Below are positions 15,335 through 22,958 of a stretch of DNA of 64,000 nt, one piece after another. Under the pieces are notes generated by a model, which was not told the origin of the DNA, ran no database searches, and saw only the letters and a program-made list of their open reading frames with translations. The first letter of the stretch is position 1, and each line of letters starts with the position of its first letter. The stretch is from CADEDH01 sp039029735 (GTDB lineage Bacteria; Actinomycetota; Acidimicrobiia; Acidimicrobiales; SZUA-35): assembly GCA_039029735.1 (NCBI GenBank), contig JBCCFL010000008.1, positions 62,001 to 126,000 on the forward strand, read 5' to 3'. The position numbers and the translations under genes were made by a program.

Positions 15335-17770
15335 CTACTCCAATGCCTCGGCCACGGCCAGCTCGGCGATGCGGTCGCCGTCGTAGCCGAGCCGCTCGGT
15401 GAGCACCTCGAAGGTGTGCTCGCCCCACAGGGGCCCGGCCGTGCGAGGGGTGCCGTCGCTCCGCGAGAGCCGGAACCCGTACTGCTCGGCCCACGTGTGG
15501 CCGTAGACCTCGTGCGGCACCTCGTGAAAGTGATCGCGGTGGCGCAGCTGGGGGTCGGCAACGACCTCGGGGCTGTTCTGCACGTGGTGGGCCGGGATAC
15601 CCGACTGCTGGAGATGCTCCTGAACCTCGTTCGGTGGTCGCCCGCCGGTCCACGTCGAGATGGCCTCGTCGAGTTCGGCCTGCCGAGCCAGCCGCTCCTC
15701 CACGTCCATGGCCGCCCACTCGCCCCGGCCGATCAGGCCGGCGAGCGTCGCCCACTGCTCATCGGTCTCGCAGGCGATGGCCACCCAGTCGTCGTCGGCC
15801 TCCTCACCGCAGCGGTAGGCGCCGTGGGGCGCCAGCCAGCGGTCGGCGTTTCCGAGGCGCGACTGGGGATGGCCGTTCACGTCCTGGTCGAGGATCGCCT
15901 CGGTGAGGAAATGAATGCCGCCCTCGGCCTGGGAGAAGTCGAGGCTGATGCCCTCGCCGGTGCGGTCACGCCAGTCGAGTGCAGCAAGGATCAGCGCTGC
16001 CGTCAGCCGGGGTGACGTGGCATCGGTGTAGGCGAGGAACGGGCCCGCCGGGAGCCGGTCGGGCCAGCCTGTCAGTTCGTAGTAGCCGCCCATGGCGGCC
16101 CCCATGTTGCCGAAACCCGGGATGGGGGAGAGCGGCCCGGTGTGGCCGAACAGCGTGGTCGACACGGCGATCAGCTTCGGATTCACGGCCCTGAGATCCT
16201 CGTGGCCGAGCCCCAGGCGCTCCAGCACCCCGGGGGAGAAGGCGTTGATCACCACGTCGGCCTCGGCCGCCAGATCGAGCACCACCTGACGAGACTCCGG
16301 GACCTTGAGGTTGATCTGCACGCTCATCTTGTCGGCGTTGATCGAGTGCCACTGGTGGCTGGCCTCGGGCCCGTCGTCGTTCGGCACCCGGCTGAGCCCC
16401 GACGAGCGCACCTGGTCGGGGCGGGTCTGGCTCTCGAGGCGGATCACGTCGGCCCCGTAGTAGCCGAGCATCCGGGTGGCGAAGGGGCCGGCGTACACCC
16501 AGGTGAAATCCACCACCGTGATCCCCTCCAGCGGTCGTGCCGCATCGCGGCGGTCGCCCGACCCCGCGGACGGTTGCGGCGCTGACGCAGGCGCCGCCGG
16601 TGGCGTTGGGGTGGCAAGTTCGGCGCGGATCGCGCTGCCATGCTCGTCGAGGCGAGGAGGTCGGCCGAGCCGGCGCAACTCGGCGGCGCTTGAGTGGGCC
16701 CACGGCCCGGGGAACCGCACCGGGGCCGCGCAGCCCTCAACCGACACCTCGTCCCAGAAGCCGCGGGCCTCGTAGTGCTCCGACGCCAGCACGTCGGCCG
16801 GCGTGGTGACTGGCACCATCAGCAGCTTCTCGCGCTGAGCCATGGCGAACAGCTCCGCTTTCGTGCGGCGGCCGAGGCTCCTGGCCAGCGCCTCAGCGGT
16901 GCGGTCGGCGATGTCGGCCACGTCGCCGAGCTCCCGATCGGTGAGCAGATCGGTCCAGTCGATCGCCGCGAGGTCGGGATCCAGATCGCCCTCGGCTGCG
17001 GACCACGCCAGCATCTTGTTCGTGAACGGGCCGACGAGCACACCCGGCAGGAACGTGAGCGTCACGTGGCCGTCCGCACACTCGTACACGAAGCGGAAGC
17101 GAACCGTGCCCAACAGCTCCAGCCCGCCGCCGCTGCGCTGGGCTGCCGGATTGTCACACAACGCCGGGGCCAGCCAGCCCTGGGCGGTGAGCATCATGGC
17201 CTCCTGGGCCGACACGTCGACGTGTTGACCGAGGCCGCTCCGGTTCCGGTCCGTGAGGGCGATCAGCGCCGCACACGCCGCTTCGGCCCCGGCGTTCACC
17301 CACACCTGGGGAGCGGAGATCCGTACCGGGGCTCGATCCTGGTAGCCGTTCAGGGCCATCCCCCCGCTGGCGGCGTGGAGCGTGAGGTCGGTGCCGAGCC
17401 AATCGGCCTTCGGGCCGTCGCCTCCGAATGGACTGAGCGACACGGTGATCAGGCCCGGGTTGGCGGCGCGGGCGGCGTCGAGGTCGACCGGCACGGCACC
17501 ACACTCGAACACGATGTCGACACTCGCCGCCAGCTCCGTGGCCTCGCTCCGGCTTGCAAGCTCGACCGAGCGCTTGCCCCGGTTGTAGGCCCAGAACAGC
17601 AACGCCCGCTCTGGATCGTCAGCGCCGCCGACAAACGGCCCACGATGACGGCTGCGATGGCCGCCCGGGGGCTCGCCGACGATCACGTCGGCCCCGAGCT
17701 GGGCCAGCAGAAACCCGGCGAAGTGTCCACGATCGTCAGTCAGATCGAGCACCCGATATGGCGACAGCAT
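15335..17770 (-). CDS. Tandem two-domain CaiB/BaiF (class III) CoA-transferase
   Basis: This is an 811-residue protein from the ATG at 17770, which has CAGGAG 9 bases upstream. It holds two complete class III CoA-transferase units, at about 1-400 and 410-811. Each starts with the family opening (YRVLDLTDDRGHFAGFLLAQ and GITVVDFTWVYAGPFATRML) followed by GADVI. In the second unit the catalytic Asp is seen in PFLAYTDATSPRLTAALI. In the first unit the matching stretch reads APQVWVNAGAEAA, with no Asp at that place. So the first half may be non-catalytic and structural, in the manner of a fused heterodimer. Such enzymes move CoA between carboxylic acids and acyl-CoAs. The substrate is unknown; nearby acyl-CoA genes suggest acid or steroid-like catabolism. 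Confidence 0.85.
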   Translation of the reverse strand: MLSPYRVLDLTDDRGHFAGFLLAQLGADVIVGEPPGGHRSRHRGPFVGGADDPERALLFWAYNRGKRSVELASRSEATELAASVDIVFECGAVPVDLDAARAANPGLITVSLSPFGGDGPKADWLGTDLTLHAASGGMALNGYQDRAPVRISAPQVWVNAGAEAACAALIALTDRNRSGLGQHVDVSAQEAMMLTAQGWLAPALCDNPAAQRSGGGLELLGTVRFRFVYECADGHVTLTFLPGVLVGPFTNKMLAWSAAEGDLDPDLAAIDWTDLLTDRELGDVADIADRTAEALARSLGRRTKAELFAMAQREKLLMVPVTTPADVLASEHYEARGFWDEVSVEGCAAPVRFPGPWAHSSAAELRRLGRPPRLDEHGSAIRAELATPTPPAAPASAPQPSAGSGDRRDAARPLEGITVVDFTWVYAGPFATRMLGYYGADVIRLESQTRPDQVRSSGLSRVPNDDGPEASHQWHSINADKMSVQINLKVPESRQVVLDLAAEADVVINAFSPGVLERLGLGHEDLRAVNPKLIAVSTTLFGHTGPLSPIPGFGNMGAAMGGYYELTGWPDRLPAGPFLAYTDATSPRLTAALILAALDWRDRTGEGISLDFSQAEGGIHFLTEAILDQDVNGHPQSRLGNADRWLAPHGAYRCGEEADDDWVAIACETDEQWATLAGLIGRGEWAAMDVEERLARQAELDEAISTWTGGRPPNEVQEHLQQSGIPAHHVQNSPEVVADPQLRHRDHFHEVPHEVYGHTWAEQYGFRLSRSDGTPRTAGPLWGEHTFEVLTERLGYDGDRIAELAVAEALE

Positions 17771-17888
17771 GGCCAGCTTCTCCTGCGTCGTGTTGGCGGT
17801 ACCCCCCCCGGGGTGGAACGACACGGTAGGTCAAGGCGCCCGCCCCCTGCAGATCGGCAACACATGCCGAGCTCTGCTGCGCACGAAC

Positions 17889-18842
17889 TCAGCGGTAGAG
17901 GGCCGTGAGCTCGGTTCCGATGCGGGCGAGCCGGGCCCGGACCTCGGGCGGCCCGGTCACCCGCACCGAGGCCCCGAACCCGGCGAGGAGACCGGCGAGT
18001 TGTCGATCGTCGCTGGCATAGAGCCGCACGCTCACGAAGCCGTCACGGTCACCGGAGACGGGCCCGAACTCCTCGAGCCTGGTGCGGGGCAGCCGGCGCA
18101 GGATGGTGAGCGTCCAGGGCGCGACGTCCGCCTCGGCCGATGTCGAGGCCACAGCTCTGGCGAAGCCGACCCTGATCTGCTCCCAGGCCTGGTCGAGGTC
18201 GAAGTCAGCGGGCCGCTGGGCGGCTACGCCGAGCGGTTCAACGGACCGCACCCGGCTGACCCGGAACGTGCGCTGCCCGGCGTCGGTGCCGGCCACGAGG
18301 TACCAGATGGCGGCCTTGGCCACCAGGCCGTATGGGTCCACCTCGCGCACGCTGTGGTCGCCCTCGGGGCGGCGGTACCCGAGGCGAACCCGCTCCTGGG
18401 CGAGCAACGCCTCCTGGAGTGGTTCGAGGAACGGCGTCGACTCCGGCCGGATCTGCTGGCCCCACGCTGCCGGGTCGACCCTGACCGCTCCCGAGGCGGC
18501 CGCTGCCTGGTCGCGGAAGGGGGCGGGCAGAGCCTGGACCAGTTTCCGCAGCGCCGCCTGCAGCTCCGGCGTGGTCGCTGCTGCAGGCCCGGCAACGAGG
18601 AAAAGGGCTCGGGCCTCGGGCGCCGACAGCCCGCTCAGGTCGGTTCGGGCGCCGCCGATCAGCGACCAGCCGCCGCCCCGACCGGCCTGGGAGTACACCG
18701 GAACGCCGGCCATGGCGAGCGCCTCCAGGTCACGGCGGGCCGTGCGGACCGACACCTCGAGTTCGGCCGCGAGCTCCGGCGCCGTGATCCGGTGACGGGC
18801 CTGGAGCACGAGCAAGGCGGCGATCAGACGGTCGGCGCGCAC
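17889..18842 (-). CDS. WYL-domain helix-turn-helix transcriptional regulator
   Basis: This is a 317-residue protein from the GTG at 18842. Residues 1-60 form a DeoR-like winged helix (RLIAALLVLQARHRITAPEL, then VSVRTARRDLEALA). The middle carries the WYL domain, seen as YGLVAKAAIWYLVAGTDAG, followed by the C-terminal WCX-like region with FVSVRLYA. Proteins of this type bind DNA as dimers and sense small ligands or nucleic acids. It is divergent from the TIGR03086 gene across 89 bases, and probably controls that gene or the CoA-transferase genes on either side. An upstream extension of the frame is not needed for the fold. Confidence 0.85.
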   Translation of the reverse strand: MRADRLIAALLVLQARHRITAPELAAELEVSVRTARRDLEALAMAGVPVYSQAGRGGGWSLIGGARTDLSGLSAPEARALFLVAGPAAATTPELQAALRKLVQALPAPFRDQAAAASGAVRVDPAAWGQQIRPESTPFLEPLQEALLAQERVRLGYRRPEGDHSVREVDPYGLVAKAAIWYLVAGTDAGQRTFRVSRVRSVEPLGVAAQRPADFDLDQAWEQIRVGFARAVASTSAEADVAPWTLTILRRLPRTRLEEFGPVSGDRDGFVSVRLYASDDRQLAGLLAGFGASVRVTGPPEVRARLARIGTELTALYR

Positions 18843-18931
18843 CGGGTGACCATTGTCGTGCTGCTCGTTCTGGCAATCCCCATGAAACTGGCCATTGGGT
18901 GGTGGCCACATTAGTGGCGCACGATCACGTC

Positions 18932-19570
18932 ATGACCAACAACACCCCCACCAGCCCCACCGAGGGAATCGACTTCGCCACCGACTCGCCGGTGTCGGCC
19001 GATCCTCGGCAGTCGCTGCTCCGCGCCCTCGACATCATGGGCGGCATCGTCGACCAGGTGCAGCCCGACCAACTCGCCGGCCCCACGCCGTGTGCCGAGT
19101 TCGACACATCGGCGCTGCTCGGCCACATCGTGGGCGTTGCCCGGCGGGTGTCGGCCCTAGGCCGAGGCGAGGACGGCAATGCGGTGTCACTCGAGGTGAC
19201 CGACGTAGCCCCCGACGCATGGTCAGGCGCCTGGGCAACGGAGGCGGGCCGGATCGAGGACGCCTGGGCGAACGACACCGTGTTGCAGAAGATGATGGCG
19301 CTGCCCTTCGCTGAGCTCCCCGGGGGTGCAGCCGCCTCGCTCTATGCCGCCGAGTTCACGGTCCACGGCTGGGATCTGGCCACGGCCATCGGCGCCGAGG
19401 TGACCTGGAGCGATCAGATCGCCACCGACGCGCTGGCGGTGGTGCAGTTCGGCATCCCCGCTGAGGGGAGGGGCACCGTGGTGCCCTTCGATCCAGTGGT
19501 GGCGCTGCCGGCCGACGCCGCGCCGATCGAGCTGCTCGTCGCCTGGGTGGGCCGAAACCCCCGCCCCTGA
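18932..19570 (+). CDS. TIGR03086/maleylpyruvate isomerase-like (DinB-fold) protein
   Basis: This is a 212-residue protein. The helical DinB/MDMPI fold is indicated by DQLAGPTPCAEFDTSALLGH near residue 60 and YAAEFTVHGWDLATAIG further on; the two His residues and the acidic residues around them are the usual metal ligands. In actinobacteria this family includes mycothiol-dependent isomerases and many members of unknown activity. The ATG at 18932 gives a sensible N-terminus. The gene is divergent from the WYL regulator and followed by a CoA-transferase, so an enzymatic part in acid catabolism is likely but not shown. Confidence 0.8.
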   Translation: MTNNTPTSPTEGIDFATDSPVSADPRQSLLRALDIMGGIVDQVQPDQLAGPTPCAEFDTSALLGHIVGVARRVSALGRGEDGNAVSLEVTDVAPDAWSGAWATEAGRIEDAWANDTVLQKMMALPFAELPGGAAASLYAAEFTVHGWDLATAIGAEVTWSDQIATDALAVVQFGIPAEGRGTVVPFDPVVALPADAAPIELLVAWVGRNPRP

Positions 19571-19639
19571 GCAAACACACACGGGAGGCGTCACGGCCGC
19601 CGTTTGTCCGGCGGCGTGGCGCCAACCAGAATCACCTGT

Positions 19640-20905
19640 GTGTCAACGCGAGCCGAACAGCCCGAGGATCAGCCCCACCTGACCGCCCACGAGCGGGCCA
19701 CGCCCATGATGGCCGACCGGGTCGGCCCGCTGGCCGACGTACGGGTGATCGACCTCACACAGGCCATCGCCGGCCCCTGGTCGACGATGATGCTGGCCGA
19801 TCTCGGGGCCGACGTGATCAAGGTGGAGTCGCCGACCGGCGATCTGCAGCGGACCATGGCCCCCTACACCCTCGACGACGACGTGCGGGCCTACGGCGGT
19901 TCCTTCGGCACCTACAACCGGAACAAGCGAGGCATCGCCCTCGACCTCAATGACGACGCCGACCGCGAGACCTTCCTCGACCTCATTGCCTCGGCCGACG
20001 CCATCGTGGAGAACATGCGGGCCGGGGTGATGGACAAGCTGGGTCTCAGCTACGAGGTGCTGGCCGAGCGGAACCCGAGCCTCGTCTACGGCGCGATCCG
20101 CGGCTTCGGCGACCCCCGCACCGGTGCCAGCCCCTACGCCGACTGGCCGGCCTACGACGTGATTGCCCAGGCCCACGGCGGCCTGGTGTCGATGAACGGA
20201 TCGGGCCCCGACGACCGGGTGCAGGTGGGCCCGTTCCTCGGCGACATCTACCCGGGCACCGTGGGCGCGCTCGCCTTCCTGGCTGCGATCTATCACGCCA
20301 AGCGAACGGGCGAAGGTCAGTTCGTCGATGTGGCTATGACCGATTCGATCATGGCCATCACTGAGCAGGGCGTGATGCGCTACAGCTACATGGGGCGCGG
20401 CGACACGCCACCGAGCGGCAACTCGAACGACTTCGTTGCCCCGTTCGACGTGTTCGACACTGCGGATGGCGCCGTGGCGATCGCCACGCCGACCAACAAG
20501 CACTGGGCGATCTTGGCCGAGCTGATCGATCGCCCCGACCTCGTCACTGACGAGCGAACGAGCTCGGCCCGGGGCCGAGTCAAGAACCGTGAGCTGGTGG
20601 ACGGCGCCCTGATGGAGTGGGCCGCCACGAAGACGAACGCTGAGGTGATCGAGACCCTGGGCGGTCAGGTGCCGGTCGGGGTGGTGAACAAGCCGGGGGA
20701 CCTGTTCACCGACGCTCACGTCACGGCCCGCGACATGCTTGTGGCGGTCGACCAACCGTCGGGGCGCCCGATCGTGCAGGTGAACACCCCGATGCGCTTC
20801 ACCGGCACCGAGACGGGCGTGTACCGCCGAGCTCCGATGCTCGACGAGCACGGCGACGAGGTGCGCGCCGAGATCGCATCCGACGAGCCGAACGACGCCG
20901 GATAG
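19640..20905 (+). CDS. CaiB/BaiF (class III) CoA-transferase
   Basis: This is a 421-residue protein if it starts at the GTG at 19640, where CAGAAT ends 7 bases upstream; the ATG at 19706 (399 residues) also fits the family. The opening LADVRVIDLTQAIAGPWSTM and GADVIKVESPTGD are class III signatures. The stretch YNRNKRGIALDLNDD, the catalytic Asp in GPFLGDIYPGTVGA and KRTGEGQFVDVAMTD are all present, so it should be active. It transfers CoA between a dicarboxylic or other organic acid and an acyl-CoA donor. The substrate is unknown. It is the second CoA-transferase within 5 kb and lies downstream of the DinB-fold gene. Confidence 0.88.
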   Translation: MSTRAEQPEDQPHLTAHERATPMMADRVGPLADVRVIDLTQAIAGPWSTMMLADLGADVIKVESPTGDLQRTMAPYTLDDDVRAYGGSFGTYNRNKRGIALDLNDDADRETFLDLIASADAIVENMRAGVMDKLGLSYEVLAERNPSLVYGAIRGFGDPRTGASPYADWPAYDVIAQAHGGLVSMNGSGPDDRVQVGPFLGDIYPGTVGALAFLAAIYHAKRTGEGQFVDVAMTDSIMAITEQGVMRYSYMGRGDTPPSGNSNDFVAPFDVFDTADGAVAIATPTNKHWAILAELIDRPDLVTDERTSSARGRVKNRELVDGALMEWAATKTNAEVIETLGGQVPVGVVNKPGDLFTDAHVTARDMLVAVDQPSGRPIVQVNTPMRFTGTETGVYRRAPMLDEHGDEVRAEIASDEPNDAG

Positions 20906-20929
20906 CCCTGTCGATCCTGCCCGCGTAAT

Positions 20930-20946
20930 CGATACGATCTGTATCG
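20930..20946. promoter_or_regulatory. Operator-like inverted repeat and -10 element at the esterase start
   Basis: CGATAC and GTATCG flank 5 bases, and the last base of the repeat is the first base of the GTG start. TACGAT (20933-20938) inside it ends 7 bases before the GTG, so the repeat covers both the -10 element and the transcription start. A repressor bound here would block a leaderless transcript. Confidence 0.5.
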
Positions 20947-21941
20947 TGGCTGACCCGTCCGACCCCCCTCCAGCGAGCCGCCGCTGGCCGCGGCGCCTGG
21001 CGATGGCGGTCGGGGGAGTGGTGGTCGCACTGCTCGCCGGATGGCTGGTGTATCGCATTGCGTTGCTGAACCCCGACGAGCCAGACCGGGGCGCCGGCGA
21101 GATCCTGGCCGCCACCCTCGATGTCGACGGCGTGGAGCGCAGCTACCTGCTGTACCTGCCCGAGGGCTACGCCGGCGAGCCTGGCCTGCCGCTGGTGGTG
21201 AACCTCCACGGGCTGTCGTCATCGGCCCAGAATCAGATCGATCGATCCGGCTTCAACGCCGTTGCCGACCGCGAGCGCCTGATCGTGGTGTACCCCAATG
21301 CCCAGGGCGGTGGGCCACTCGGGCTCGCCCAGTGGGACGTGCGGTTGAGCGAGGGTGGCGAGGACGACGTGTTCATCGAGGCACTCATCGACGAGTTGAT
21401 CGTGAGCCACGGCATCGACGGGACGAGGGTGTACGCCACCGGCCTGTCCTACGGCTCGATCATGACCTACACCCTGGCCTGCGTGCTGAGTGAGCGGTTC
21501 GCCGCCGTCGGTGGCGTGGCCGGTGGCCTGCCCCGCGATCTAGAGAGCACATGTGGGGCGGCCCCGCGAGCCGTGCCGCTGATCCACATCCATGGCGACA
21601 GCGACAACATCGTGCCCTTCGGGGGAATCGGCGATCTCACGCTCGGAGCCGACGAGAGCGTGGCTGCGTTCGTGAGCGCCCACGAGTGTGCCCCCGATCT
21701 GGTGCGCTCGGCCGTCCCCGACATCGATCTCGACGACGGCACGACCACCACGCGCCAGGTCGCCGTCGATTGCGAGTCAGGCGGAGCCGTGGAGCTCTAT
21801 GTCGTCCACGGGGGTGGCCACAACTGGCCCGGAGGCACGAGGACCATGCGCATCTTCTTCGGAGCGATGAGCCGGGACTACGACGCCTCCACCGTGCTCT
21901 GGGACTTCTTCGCCCAGCACCGCCTCGATCCCGTCGGCTGA
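20946..21941 (+). CDS. PHB-depolymerase/feruloyl-esterase-like alpha/beta hydrolase (LpqC-like)
   Basis: This is a 331-residue protein starting at GTG. An N-terminal hydrophobic helix (LAMAVGGVVVALLAGWLVY) serves as signal or anchor. The hydrolase domain has the oxyanion strand LPLVVNLHGLSSSAQNQ, the nucleophile elbow GLSYGSIM (Ser between Leu and Tyr), HIHGDSDNIVPF for the acid region and the catalytic His in HGGGHNWPG. This order is typical of the poly-3-hydroxybutyrate depolymerase/LpqC group. It probably cleaves esters outside the membrane. The promoter overlaps a palindrome, so it is likely under a repressor. Its 3' end overlaps the convergent membrane-protein gene by 165 bases. Confidence 0.85.
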   Translation: MADPSDPPPASRRWPRRLAMAVGGVVVALLAGWLVYRIALLNPDEPDRGAGEILAATLDVDGVERSYLLYLPEGYAGEPGLPLVVNLHGLSSSAQNQIDRSGFNAVADRERLIVVYPNAQGGGPLGLAQWDVRLSEGGEDDVFIEALIDELIVSHGIDGTRVYATGLSYGSIMTYTLACVLSERFAAVGGVAGGLPRDLESTCGAAPRAVPLIHIHGDSDNIVPFGGIGDLTLGADESVAAFVSAHECAPDLVRSAVPDIDLDDGTTTTRQVAVDCESGGAVELYVVHGGGHNWPGGTRTMRIFFGAMSRDYDASTVLWDFFAQHRLDPVG

Positions 21942-22799
21942 GGCCTGGCGAGCGGGACCGTGCTCGGATTCGCCCCGCCCGGCGCTGGCGCCGATCCAGG
22001 CGAGCACGGCGAACGGCACCTCCGCGACTCGGGCCAGCACCACCACGAGTGCGGCGTGATCGGCGGCCACCCCGACGACGATCGCAGCCAACGCCACGGT
22101 GGTGAGTTCCCGTATGCCGAGCTGGCCCGGCGCGCCGCCGATCGCAGCGGCGACCGCGGTGGCTGCGACCACAACGGCGGCCGTGGCCCAGGGGCCATCG
22201 GGCGAGCGCAACGAGGCGAGGTCGGCGCCAGTGATGGCCACGGCCAGCAGCGTCAGGCGGGCGAGATCGAGCCCGGCTCGGCCGAGATGCACCGCGGCGA
22301 TGGTTGCTGCGAGCCGGGGGCTCGCGGCAACCATGGCCAGCGTGGCAGCCAGGCCGGCCCCGGCCACAAGCCCGTGCACGCCCCAGCCCTGGAAGGAAGC
22401 AGCCGTCGTGGCGATCACGGTGGCGCCGCCAACGAGGGCGCCGACTCCCACTCCGATCACGGTGCTGAGGGCCCGGGCCCGCACCACGTCCAGAGCATCA
22501 TCGGCTCGCGAGCCCCGCCGCGCCGCGTGGTCGTCGATCACGAACCGGGCCCCGACCGTCACGACGCCGAGCGCCGTGGCCGCCGCCACCAGCGGGCCCG
22601 TGCCGCGCTCCAGATGCAGCGACGGTGCGCCCGCCGCCCACAGCACGACCATCAATGTGAGCACGCCACCGAGCACGCCGAGCAGACGAGCCCGTCTGCG
22701 ATCAGGCGCGCGCCAGGCCGCCACGGTGGCGGACCGGGGCGAGGGTGGGCCGTGGGGTCTGAGGGTCACGGCGCGAGCGGCGATGCAGGCGGGAACCAT
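21777..22799 (-). CDS. Polytopic membrane protein with LPG-synthase/UPF0104-like C-terminal motif
   Basis: This is a 340-residue protein from the ATG at 22799. It has about seven hydrophobic segments (for example LLGVLGGVLTLMVVLWAAGA and ALSTVIGVGVGALVGGATVI). The stretch GGAPGQLGIRELTTVALAAI matches the 'PGG.GvrE' signature of the lysylphosphatidylglycerol synthase membrane domain/UPF0104 family. TACCGT lies 12 bases upstream of the ATG. The last 55 residues lie antisense to the esterase gene and are low-complexity, so the functional protein may end soon after the final helix. Family members move or modify lipids. Whether this is a distant member or an unrelated membrane protein is uncertain. 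Confidence 0.55.
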   Translation of the reverse strand: MVPACIAARAVTLRPHGPPSPRSATVAAWRAPDRRRARLLGVLGGVLTLMVVLWAAGAPSLHLERGTGPLVAAATALGVVTVGARFVIDDHAARRGSRADDALDVVRARALSTVIGVGVGALVGGATVIATTAASFQGWGVHGLVAGAGLAATLAMVAASPRLAATIAAVHLGRAGLDLARLTLLAVAITGADLASLRSPDGPWATAAVVVAATAVAAAIGGAPGQLGIRELTTVALAAIVVGVAADHAALVVVLARVAEVPFAVLAWIGASAGRGESEHGPARQASADGIEAVLGEEVPEHGGGVVVPAHRSEEDAHGPRASGPVVATPVDDIELHGSA

Positions 22800-22891
22800 C
22801 GCACGCTGGCGACGGTAGCGAGGAGACCCCGGACAAACGGGGGACCAGGGTGGGATCACCCGATGTGCGCCCTGTGCCCCGGCCGGTCTCT

Positions 22892-22921
22892 TTGGTCGGC
22901 GCAGGGTCGCACCGCTAAAAC
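22892..22921 (+). promoter_or_regulatory. Promoter of the acyl-CoA carboxylase gene
   Basis: TTGGTC (22892-22897) and TAAAAC (22916-22921) are separated by 18 bases and lie about 40 bases upstream of the start codon. This is a reasonable sigma70-type promoter with a short leader. Confidence 0.5.
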
Positions 22922-22958
22922 TGCTGGGCAGGTTCTGCGGTTCGACGAAGGGCATGTG

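Noticed and set aside
15225..15755. An N-terminal extension of the secreted AGY-repeat protein
   Set aside because: It lies antisense/out of frame over the CoA-transferase gene and would hide the clear signal peptide that begins at 15224.
21960..22958. A 333-residue N-terminal extension of the acyl-CoA carboxylase
   Set aside because: The extension is low-complexity, lies antisense to a membrane-protein gene and precedes the promoter at 22892-22921. The conserved start of the biotin carboxylase is at 22959.
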